DNA of 5,783 bases, from positions 1-5,783 of the forward strand of contig CAYQZG010000198.1 of the NCBI GenBank assembly GCA_964421785.1, read 5' to 3'. Every line of letters starts with the position of its first letter. Position 1 is the stretch's first letter. A program made the translations under genes and the position numbers. Below the pieces are notes generated by a model that saw only the letters and a list, made by a program, of their open reading frames with translations, was not told where the DNA came from and did not search any database. Positions 1 to 5,783 of the stretch are shown here, one piece after another. The stretch comes from SKLM01 sp964421785. Lineage in GTDB: Bacteria; Chloroflexota; Anaerolineae; B4-G1.

Positions 1-2993
1 GTCGTCCCGACGGCACAGCGGCCGCGGCGGAGGCCGCAGCGCTAGCCCACCTCCCAACTGTGGACGGTAACCCCCAGGCCAGCCCCCAACTCATCCGCGA
101 GCGGCGCGTCGACGCGCCCGACGCCGCGCCGGAGGAGCTGGCGCTCTGGCGCGTGGAGGGGCTGGCCCTTCCGCCCTGGTCGGCGCTGCATCTCCTGAAC
201 AGCCTGCCCCGACCGGGGGACGTGGCGCCCCGCGTCGCGCTGGCGGCCGATCTGGGGGTCTGGTCGCTGGTCGCCAAGCTGGTGCTGGAGCTGCTGGCCC
301 GCCAGCAGTTCGCCCCCACGCTCGTCCGCCGCGGCGCCGCCTTCCGCGCCACGTGGGTCCCGGTCTTCGATCAGCCGGGGGACCTGCGGCGCGTGGAGCA
401 ACTGGCGCGCGCCATGCCGCCCGTGGGTCGCGCCGTGGTCCCCGAGCGGGAGGATGGCGAGGCGGCAGAGCCTCCCGCGTCGCGGACGCTGCTCAAGGAC
501 TTCGTGGGCACGCTGATGGATGCGGCGGTGCGGGCGTGGGCGCCCCCGCTGCCGTCGGTCGTGGCGCGGCGCGACGCGCTCCCTCTGCGGCGCTGGCTGA
601 AGGCCCTCTTCGCCCCCGCCGAGGAGGCGGTGGTGGACGCGCCCATCCCGGATCTGGAGCGACTCCACGCCGAGGTGGCCCGCTGGCTGGAGCGGCTGAT
701 GGCCGGCGCGGAGGCCTCCTTCCGCATCTGCTTCCGCCTGGAGTCACCAGACACGCCGGAGGTGGACGAGGCGTCACCCCAGATGGCCCTGAACGTGCCG
801 GAGGATGGCTGGACGCTCCGCTTCCTCCTCCAGGCGCGCGACGACCCCAGCCTCCTGGTGCCCGCTAGCCTGGTCTGGCGCGAGACGGGCTCCACGCTGC
901 GCTACCTCGACCGCCGCTTCGAGAACCCGCAGGAGGCGCTGTTGGTGGCGCTGGGGCAGGCGGCCGAGCTGTTCCCTCCGCTGGAGGACAGCTTGCGCAG
1001 CGCGCACCCCGATGCCTGCCACCTGACCACGGAGCAGGCCTATGCCTTCCTGCGCGAAGCGGCGCCCCTGCTGGAGCACAGCGGCTTCGGCGTGCTGGTC
1101 CCTCAATGGTGGCGCAAGGATCGCCGCAGGCGCTTGGGCGTCAAGGCCGGGCTATCGCCGGCCGATGGGCAGGGCATCCTGAATCTGAACACCCTGGTCC
1201 GCTTTCGCTGGCAGTTGGCCATCGGGGATGAGGTGCTGGGGCCGGAGGCGTTCGCCAATCTGGCCGCGCTGAAGCTGCCGCTGGTGCAGGTGCGCGGGGA
1301 GTGGGTCGAGCTGCGGGCGGAGCAGATCGAGGCCGCTATCCGCTTCTGGGAGGAGCGGGCGTCCGGGCAGGATCTGCCTGGGGAGGAGATGCGACTGCGC
1401 GATGCGCTCCACATGGGGCTCGCCCAGGAGGGGCAGGCCGGCGAGCTGCCCGTCGTCGGCGTCGAGGCCGAGGGCTGGGTGGATGACCTGCTGCAGCGGC
1501 TCAGCGGCGGCGAGCCGCTGGCCGAGCTTCCCCAGCCTGACGGGCTGGACGGCCAGCTCCGTCCCTACCAGGTGCGCGGCTTCTCTTGGCTTGACTTCCT
1601 GCGGCGCTGGGGATTGGGCGCCTGCCTGGCCGACGACATGGGCTTGGGGAAGACGGTGCAGGCCATCACGCTCTTCCTCCAAGATCTGGAGGAGGGGCGG
1701 GCCGACGGGCCGGTCCTCGTCGTCTGCCCCACATCGGTGCTGGGCAACTGGCGGCGAGAGATCCACCGCTTCGCGCCCTCGCTGGACGTGCTGGTCCATC
1801 ATGGCGGCGACCGGGAGAAGGGGGATCCGTTCGCCGATGCAGCTTGTCATCGGCACGTCATCATCACCACCTACGCCCTGGCGCGCCGGGACGAGGAGAC
1901 GCTGCGGGACGTGGCGTGGACCGGGATCGTGCTCGACGAGGCGCAGGCCATCAAGAACCCGGCCGCCAAGCGGACCCAGGCCATCCGCAAGCTGGAGGCG
2001 GACTACCGCGTGGCGTTGACCGGCACGCCCGTCGAGAACCGCCTCTCGGAGCTGTGGTCGATCATGCAGTTCCTCAACCCGGGCTATCTGGGCTCGCAGA
2101 AGGCGTTCCGGGAGCGCTTCGCCCGGCCCATCGAGCGGTACCAGGATGAGGAGGCGGCGGCGCGGCTGCGCAGGCTGGTGCAGCCCTTCGTCCTGCGGCG
2201 CGTCAAGACCGACCCCACGGTCATTCAGGATCTGCCGGAGAAGATGGAGAACAAGGTCTACTGCACCCTCACCTCGGAGCAGGCCACGCTCTACCAGGCC
2301 ACGGTGGAGGACGCCCTGCTGCAGGTGGAGGAGTCCGAGGGCATTCAGCGGAAGGGATTGGTGCTCTCGATGCTCACCAAGCTGAAGCAGATCTGCAATC
2401 ACCCGGCGCACTTCCTGAAGGACGGCTCGTCGCTGCCGGACCGATCCGGCAAGCTGGCGCGGCTGGAGGGAATGCTGGAGGAGGTGCTCTCGGTGGACGA
2501 GCGGGCGCTGGTCTTCACCCAGTACACGGAGATGGGCACGCTGCTCCAGCGGTACCTGGAGGAGCGCTTCGGCGAGGTGCTGTTCCTTTACGGCGGCACG
2601 CCGGCCGAGCGGCGCGATCGCATGGTGGCCCGCTTCCAGGGGGAGCAGCACGGCCCGTCGATCTTCATCCTCTCGCTGCGGGCCGGCGGCCTGGGTCTCA
2701 ACCTGACCCGCGCCAATCACGTCTTCCACTTCGACCGCTGGTGGAACCCGGCGGTGGAGGATCAGGCCACCGACCGCGCCTTCCGCATCGGGCAGACGAG
2801 GGACGTGTGGGCCCACAAGTTCATCTGCATGGGCACGCTGGAGGAGCGCATCGACGACCTGATCGAGAGCAAGAAGGCGCTGGCGGAGAGCGTCATCGGC
2901 ACGGGCGAGGCCTGGCTGACGGAGCTGGACACCGATCAGCTGCGGGAGATGGTCACGTTGAGCGTGGAGGCTGGCGACCTTCCCGAAAGCTAG
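1..2993 (+). CDS. SNF2-family DEAD/DEAH-box helicase with SNF2-associated (DUF3670) region, 5' partial
   Basis: Probable ATP-dependent DNA translocase of the SNF2/RapA-like class, acting in the cytoplasm on DNA or nucleoprotein. The N-terminal half resembles the SNF2-associated region (DUF3670), best seen around 1040-1350 with the GFGVLVPQWW stretch. The helicase core is intact: a Q-motif-like RPYQVRGFSWL near 1560, motif I DDMGLGKT at 1632-1655 with the ATP-binding Lys at 1650, motif Ia near 1725, motif II DEAQ at 1935-1946, motif III LTGTPVEN at 2016-2039, motif IV LVFTQY near 2510, motif V SLRAGGLGLNLTRA from 2673, and motif VI DQATDRAFRIGQ at 2760-2795 with its Arg finger. The reading frame stays open to the left edge (first whole codon at 3). 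The GTG at 60 lies inside a conserved-looking LPTVDG stretch, so it is probably not the start; roughly 100 N-terminal residues seem to be missing. The TAG stop is at 2991. It is followed by a SWIM gene, its usual partner. The molecular substrate is unknown. Confidence 0.95.
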   Translation, partial: RPDGTAAAAEAAALAHLPTVDGNPQASPQLIRERRVDAPDAAPEELALWRVEGLALPPWSALHLLNSLPRPGDVAPRVALAADLGVWSLVAKLVLELLARQQFAPTLVRRGAAFRATWVPVFDQPGDLRRVEQLARAMPPVGRAVVPEREDGEAAEPPASRTLLKDFVGTLMDAAVRAWAPPLPSVVARRDALPLRRWLKALFAPAEEAVVDAPIPDLERLHAEVARWLERLMAGAEASFRICFRLESPDTPEVDEASPQMALNVPEDGWTLRFLLQARDDPSLLVPASLVWRETGSTLRYLDRRFENPQEALLVALGQAAELFPPLEDSLRSAHPDACHLTTEQAYAFLREAAPLLEHSGFGVLVPQWWRKDRRRRLGVKAGLSPADGQGILNLNTLVRFRWQLAIGDEVLGPEAFANLAALKLPLVQVRGEWVELRAEQIEAAIRFWEERASGQDLPGEEMRLRDALHMGLAQEGQAGELPVVGVEAEGWVDDLLQRLSGGEPLAELPQPDGLDGQLRPYQVRGFSWLDFLRRWGLGACLADDMGLGKTVQAITLFLQDLEEGRADGPVLVVCPTSVLGNWRREIHRFAPSLDVLVHHGGDREKGDPFADAACHRHVIITTYALARRDEETLRDVAWTGIVLDEAQAIKNPAAKRTQAIRKLEADYRVALTGTPVENRLSELWSIMQFLNPGYLGSQKAFRERFARPIERYQDEEAAARLRRLVQPFVLRRVKTDPTVIQDLPEKMENKVYCTLTSEQATLYQATVEDALLQVEESEGIQRKGLVLSMLTKLKQICNHPAHFLKDGSSLPDRSGKLARLEGMLEEVLSVDERALVFTQYTEMGTLLQRYLEERFGEVLFLYGGTPAERRDRMVARFQGEQHGPSIFILSLRAGGLGLNLTRANHVFHFDRWWNPAVEDQATDRAFRIGQTRDVWAHKFICMGTLEERIDDLIESKKALAESVIGTGEAWLTELDTDQLREMVTLSVEAGDLPES

Positions 2994-3032
2994 CATACGA
3001 CGGCGAAAGTCAATCACCGTTTGCACGCTCGC

Positions 3033-3052
3033 TCGGGATCGCCGGATCCCGA
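3033..3052. repeat. Perfect 8-bp dyad in the helicase-SWIM spacer (copy 1)
   Basis: TCGGGATC and GATCCCGA flank a four-base GCCG loop, 39 bases after the helicase stop codon. No T-run follows, so it is a poor intrinsic terminator on its own. It shares the core GGGATC-N4-GATCCC with a second dyad whose centre is 58 bases further on. It could be an operator half of a pair, an mRNA processing or stability hairpin, or a weak attenuator between the two genes. The symmetry is seen directly; the role is not known. Confidence 0.6.
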
Positions 3053-3091
3053 TTCGCTGGTGGTGAAAGGATACCAGCCGGCACCTCCGAC

Positions 3092-3109
3092 GGGGATCTG
3101 GCGATCCCC
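3092..3109. repeat. Perfect 7-bp dyad in the helicase-SWIM spacer (copy 2)
   Basis: GGGGATC and GATCCCC flank the loop TGGC. The inner six bases of each arm are identical to copy 1 at 3033-3052. The outer pair is G-C here and C-G in copy 1, so pairing is kept although the bases differ. Both copies have a CAC triplet 11 bases before the GGGATC. The dyad is 77 bases before the SWIM start codon, a reasonable place for a regulator site or a leader hairpin. No convincing -35/-10 promoter was recognised beside it. Confidence 0.6.
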
Positions 3110-3176
3110 TCTGAGCAGATGAACTGCAGGAGGATTTCCGCCGGGACGTACTAGCTGGAAGGTTTTGATGGGAAGC

Positions 3177-3181
3177 GGAGG
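3177..3181 (+). promoter_or_regulatory. Shine-Dalgarno site of the SWIM gene
   Basis: GGAGG sits five bases before the ATG at 3187. This fixes that ATG as the start; the other nearby ATG, at 3168, is in a different frame. Confidence 0.8.
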
Positions 3182-3186
3182 CGACG

Positions 3187-4056
3187 ATGAGCAGGAGCTA
3201 CTGGGGTTATTTTCCGCCGTCCAGGCCGATCCCGGTCGAGGACGGCATTAGGGCGAGCACCAAGCGCGGGCGGTTCGGCGAGCACTGGTGGTCGCGGCGC
3301 TGGGTCGAGGTGGTGGAGTCCTTCGGCGACCGGGCGCGCATGGGCCGCGGGCGCACCTACGCCCGCCAGGGACAGGTGATGGACATCGACCTGCAGCCTG
3401 GGTTGATAACCGCCCGGGTGCAGGGCTCCCGGCGCACGCCCTACAAGGTGCGCATCGAGATCGCGCCGCTCAGCGACGCGCAGTGGGAGCATGCGCTGGA
3501 TGCGCTGGGCGCGCAGGCCTTCTTCTCCGCCCAGCTGCTGGGCGGTCACATGCCGCCGGAGGTGGAGGACGTCTTCGAGGCCGCCGGCGCCTCCCTCCTG
3601 CCCACCGGCGACGATGTCGAGATGAGCTGCTCCTGCCCCGATTGGGCCAATCCCTGCAAGCACATCGCTGCCGTTTTCTACCTGCTGGCGGAGGCCTTCG
3701 ACCGCGACCCGTTCCAGACGTTCACCCTGCGGGGCCGCACCGGCGAGCAGGTGAAGGAGGCGCTGCGGGAGCGTCGTGTGGCCGTCACCGCGGATGAGGA
3801 GCTCGCCCCGGAGGAGGCGGCGGAGCCGCTGGAGGATGCGATCGGCGATTTCTGGGCGCCGCGAGAGGGTCTGGGGGGCTTCCGCGTCGCCATTGAGCCG
3901 CCGCCGGTGGAGACGGCGCTGCTGAAGCGACTGGGACTGCCGTCGTTCTCCGAGCGCCCGGAGGCATGCCGGGCAGCCCTCAGCCTCTCCTACGTCTCCG
4001 TCACCGAAAAAGCGCTGGCCCTGGCCTTCGGGGAGGGGCGGGGTGAGGAGACGTAG
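3187..4056 (+). CDS. SWIM zinc-finger protein
   Basis: Complete 289-residue protein of the bacterial SWIM zinc-finger family found beside SNF2 helicases. The N-terminal part (about 1-100) has the family's aromatic YWGYFPPS opening, a GEHWWSRRWVE motif and a basic GRGRTYARQG segment. The SWIM motif CxCx6CxH is intact as CSCPDWANPCKH at residues 148-159 (bases 3628-3663): Cys148, Cys150, Cys157 and His159 should bind one zinc ion and contact DNA or protein. An acidic linker (about 203-222) separates it from a C-terminal region ending near SVTEKALALAFGE, where I would expect the family to end. No signal peptide or membrane segment is seen. The gene lies 193 bases after the helicase on the same strand, a looser spacing than tight operons show, so it may have its own promoter or be regulated through the dyads in the gap. 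Its function is inferred to be support of the helicase; the reaction is unknown. Its last codons lie inside a short direct repeat. Confidence 0.92.
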   Translation: MSRSYWGYFPPSRPIPVEDGIRASTKRGRFGEHWWSRRWVEVVESFGDRARMGRGRTYARQGQVMDIDLQPGLITARVQGSRRTPYKVRIEIAPLSDAQWEHALDALGAQAFFSAQLLGGHMPPEVEDVFEAAGASLLPTGDDVEMSCSCPDWANPCKHIAAVFYLLAEAFDRDPFQTFTLRGRTGEQVKEALRERRVAVTADEELAPEEAAEPLEDAIGDFWAPREGLGGFRVAIEPPPVETALLKRLGLPSFSERPEACRAALSLSYVSVTEKALALAFGEGRGEET

Positions 4057-4146
4057 GCAGGGTGCGTTGCACGTCGATCGTGCGATGCACCTTCCGTCGG
4101 GCCGGGCGGAGGAGACGTAGTAGGCAGAGGGAGAGGTGCGTCGCAC
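4045..4146. repeat. Short direct repeat covering the SWIM gene's 3' tail
   Basis: GAGGAGACGTAG occurs exactly at 4045-4056, where it encodes Glu-Glu-Thr-stop, and again at 4109-4120. Each copy is followed, after small insertions, by a GGCAG and then GGTGCGT(T/C)GCAC, the first arm of a hairpin. The second unit has an extra TAG and seven more bases before the arm. The units look like a local duplication of about 64 bases that has drifted. Confidence 0.6.
4061..4091 (+). terminator. Hairpin just after the SWIM gene, possible terminator
   Basis: The arms at 4061-4073 and 4079-4091 pair over 13 positions around a five-base TCGAT loop. As RNA of the + strand, the two non-Watson-Crick positions (4066 with 4086, 4068 with 4084) become G-U pairs, so the stem is uninterrupted in the SWIM transcript but not on the other strand. 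It begins four bases after the TAG stop. Only two T's follow, so it may be a 3'-end stabiliser or a Rho-assisted site rather than a classical intrinsic terminator. It is related in inverted orientation to the hairpin at 4135-4165. Confidence 0.5.
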
Positions 4147-4165
4147 CTGCGAGGTGCAACGCACC
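4135..4165 (-). terminator. Hairpin just after the surface-protein gene, possible bidirectional terminator
   Basis: The arms at 4135-4148 and 4152-4165 pair over 14 positions around a three-base loop, with one imperfect position (4142 with 4158). That position is a G-U pair in minus-strand RNA and a C-A mismatch in plus-strand RNA. The hairpin starts eight bases after the TAA stop of the surface-protein gene. On the plus strand it is followed by the T-rich TTCTTTGCTT (4166-4175), so it could also end leftover SWIM-gene transcription. Minus-strand RNA has only a pyrimidine-rich tail. Confidence 0.5.
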
Positions 4166-4173
4166 TTCTTTGC

Positions 4174-5783
4174 TTACGCCCGGCGCCGCCTGATCACCAC
4201 AACGCCCATCAGCAACAGCCCCACCAGCGCGGCCAGCGCCGCCCACGGCGCCAGCAGCCTGGCGCTGCTCGGAGGCGTGGTCACGCCGCCGACGGGCTGC
4301 TGCGGCTGCCCGGGGCCGCCGGGATCCTCGACGTCGCCATCGGCGGTCAGGTCGTGGTCCCCGAGGCCGCCGTCGGTCAGGGTTACGACGAGCACGTCGT
4401 CCCCGTCGTTGTCCCCCAGCGGGAGCTGGTACCAGTGATCGAACAGGTCGCCGACCGTCGGGCCGTGCTTCCAGTACTCCATCGTGACGGGCACGTCCTC
4501 CGGCAGGATGAGGGTGACCTCCACGTCGGACCCGGCGGGCGTGACGCCGGTGATGACGAAGCTGAAGAAGCCGTAGGGGAAGGTCACCGGTGGCGCGTCG
4601 CCGGGCGACGGATTCCCCACCGCCTCGACGTGGGTGAAGGTCCCATCCGACGTCTCCAGGGTCACGTACCGCCCGTCCTCGGCGTTGGGGAGCGAGGCGA
4701 CGTGGCCCTGCTCGCGGTCTGGCGTGCCGTCGTCGTTCCCGTCCCCACCGTTCGGGGCGCCGTCCTCGACCGCGTTGAACACGCCGTCCCCGTCGATGTC
4801 GAGAAGGGCGTTGGTGAAGGTGCAGGTGACGGTCTCGCCGCTTTCGAGGTTGACGGTGGCGGTCCGCGTGGCGAGGGACTCGAAGGAGTCCTGGATGCCC
4901 GTCTCCATGCAGACCACGTCGGTGAGAACGGGGGATCCCGGCGCCATCGCGGGATCCGCCTCGGTCACCGTGTAGGTCCCCGCAGCGACCACCGCGAAGC
5001 TCCGGCTCTGGCCGTGGTCGAGGGTGAAGGGGCCGCCCGGGAGGTCGGTGGTGAAGGTGAAGCCCGTGCCGCCCGCCGGGTCGGTGACTTTCTCGATGAC
5101 GATGGTGCCGCCGCTGACTGTGACCGCCGCGCTGCTCTGGTCGTTCTCCGGATTGCCGTCGCCCGCGGCGGCGATGACGGCGGTGTTGGTGAAGGTGCCG
5201 GCGGCCAGCGGCTCGCTGAGGACGCCGGTGATGGTGATGGTGCCGCCCTCGCGCCAGCCCAGGTCGCCCACGTCCCAGACGTAGCGCGTGCCCGCCCGTG
5301 GGACGATGGCTGCGTCCGCGGCGCTGACCACGCTCGTGTTCGTCACGCTGACGGGGACGGTGTCGGTGATGATCACGCCCGTGGCCGTGATGGCGCTGGT
5401 CGAGAGCGTGGGACAGCCGCCCGGTGCGCTCGTCTTGAAGCTACTGAAGTCGACGTTGGCACTGACCGAATCCCCGCTGCCCGGCCCGGCGCCGGACGGT
5501 CCGTCGTCGGCGCCCCACCAGTTGTCGCTGGCGTTCAGCGTGCCGCTGCCGGCGTTGTGGACCGCCAGGATGCCGGTGTTGGAGAAGGCGAGGGTGTAGG
5601 TGATGGGATCGCCGGGCTCGGCCGCTGCGTCCGGGGACTTGTCGATGAACAGGTCGGGGGCCGAGTTGTGGACGATACAGCCGTCGGTGGCGGTGATGGC
5701 GCCGCTGGCGGAGAGGTAGAGCCCTCCACCGCTCAAGCGGGCCGAGTTGCTGATCACCTGTGTCCCGGTCAGCGTCGCGCTGC
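4174..5783 (-). CDS. Modular cell-surface protein (beta-helix, DUF11, SpaA-like, choice-of-anchor U), 5' partial
   Basis: C-terminal part of a secreted, membrane-anchored surface protein. The frame is open to the right edge, and the GTG at 5757 lies within a beta-helix-like repeat (TLTGTQVISNSARLSGGGLY), so it is not the start. Numbering from 5757: beta-helix end about 1-32; first part of a DUF11 domain about 33-62 (DLFIDKSPD, ITYTLAFSNTG); a beta-helix-end-like block 63-122 with SDNWWG; the rest of DUF11 about 123-215 (VIITDTVP, YVWDVGDL, FTNTAVI); an SpaA/prealbumin-like domain about 217-317 ending TVTCTFTNA; and a choice-of-anchor U region about 320-483 with acidic calcium-type loops (DIDGDGVFN, GGDGNDDGTPD) and DGGLGDHDLTADG. 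A Pro/Gly linker leads to a hydrophobic helix (about 501-522) and RRRR near the C-terminus, which would keep the tail inside the cell. No LPXTG motif is present. It is probably an adhesin or envelope protein; the ligand is unknown. It converges on the SWIM gene. Confidence 0.88.
   Translation of the reverse strand, partial: SATLTGTQVISNSARLSGGGLYLSASGAITATDGCIVHNSAPDLFIDKSPDAAAEPGDPITYTLAFSNTGILAVHNAGSGTLNASDNWWGADDGPSGAGPGSGDSVSANVDFSSFKTSAPGGCPTLSTSAITATGVIITDTVPVSVTNTSVVSAADAAIVPRAGTRYVWDVGDLGWREGGTITITGVLSEPLAAGTFTNTAVIAAAGDGNPENDQSSAAVTVSGGTIVIEKVTDPAGGTGFTFTTDLPGGPFTLDHGQSRSFAVVAAGTYTVTEADPAMAPGSPVLTDVVCMETGIQDSFESLATRTATVNLESGETVTCTFTNALLDIDGDGVFNAVEDGAPNGGDGNDDGTPDREQGHVASLPNAEDGRYVTLETSDGTFTHVEAVGNPSPGDAPPVTFPYGFFSFVITGVTPAGSDVEVTLILPEDVPVTMEYWKHGPTVGDLFDHWYQLPLGDNDGDDVLVVTLTDGGLGDHDLTADGDVEDPGGPGQPQQPVGGVTTPPSSARLLAPWAALAALVGLLLMGVVVIRRRRA
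5392..5571 (-). other. 60-codon beta-helix-end-like block inside the DUF11 domain
   Basis: Between the two halves of the DUF11 domain lies an in-frame block reading ILAVHNAGSGTLNASDNWWG and then a Gly/Ser/Asp-rich stretch, VDFSSF and a single Cys. In proteins of this kind, the DNWWG type of segment normally closes a beta-helix and precedes DUF11; here it interrupts DUF11. The first codon of the block and the first codon after it are both ATC, each preceded by a G(G/C)C codon, giving a short shared junction. It may be a real shuffling event or an assembly error. Confidence 0.55.

Noticed and set aside
60..62. GTG as start codon of the helicase
   Set aside because: The same frame is open upstream to the first base and encodes a stretch (ALAHLPTVDG) that fits the middle of the family's N-terminal region. 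No Shine-Dalgarno is seen before the GTG.
42..668. Minus-strand frame of 208 codons opposite the 5' part of the helicase
   Set aside because: The translation is Arg/Gly/Pro-rich with no domain, and the region is explained by the helicase reading frame, which continues to the window edge.
1152..3026. Long minus-strand open frame of 624 codons opposite the helicase gene
   Set aside because: It lies wholly opposite a gene with all helicase motifs. Its translation is low-complexity, rich in Leu, Arg, Gln and His, as expected from the complement of GC-rich codons, and has no recognisable domain.
3021..3049. TTGCAC at 3021 as a -35 box for the SWIM gene
   Set aside because: No acceptable -10 hexamer lies 16-18 bases downstream; that position is inside the GC-rich dyad.
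3119..3154. Eleven-codon open frame (ATG to TAG) upstream of the SWIM gene, a possible leader peptide
   Set aside because: There is no convincing ribosome binding site before it, and it has no run of a regulatory amino acid. Its length is within chance.
4930..4957. GGGATCCC and GGGATCC sequences resembling the intergenic dyads
   Set aside because: They lie inside the surface-protein coding sequence, where Gly/Pro/Asp codons explain them, and lack the N4-spaced dyad form.
4634..5599. Plus-strand frames of 86 to 113 codons opposite the surface-protein gene
   Set aside because: Their translations are Val/Thr/Ser/Pro-rich mirror images of the DUF11 and SpaA-like coding sequence and contain no recognisable domain.

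Overview
The window is strongly GC-rich, with G or C at most third codon positions. It has a compact bacterial layout of three genes, two of which run off the ends. The surface-protein architecture (beta-helix, DUF11, SpaA-like and choice-of-anchor U modules with a C-terminal membrane anchor), next to an SNF2 helicase/SWIM zinc-finger pair, fits Chloroflexota best. That placement is an inference from gene style; no marker gene is present to prove it.

Layout: positions 1-2993 (+) carry most of a SNF2-family helicase with the N-terminal SNF2-associated (DUF3670) region; its true start lies upstream of the window. Positions 2994-3186 are a 193-base spacer with two look-alike dyads of the form GGGATC-N4-GATCCC, then a clear Shine-Dalgarno. 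Positions 3187-4056 (+) encode a complete SWIM zinc-finger protein. Positions 4057-4173 separate two convergent genes and hold two related hairpins in inverted orientation plus a duplicated copy of the SWIM gene's tail. Positions 4174-5783 (-) encode the C-terminal part of a large modular cell-surface protein whose start is outside the window.

The helicase and the SWIM protein are a recurrent bacterial gene pair (compare ywqA/ywqB of Bacillus subtilis, from memory). They probably act together on DNA or a nucleoprotein substrate, but the pair's job is not established. The surface protein is on the other strand and looks functionally unrelated.

I found no RNA genes, CRISPR array, transposase or clear new multi-gene system. 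The points most worth a second look are the DUF11 domain of the surface protein, which is split by a 60-codon block resembling the end of a beta-helix, and the paired palindromes in the two intergenic regions.
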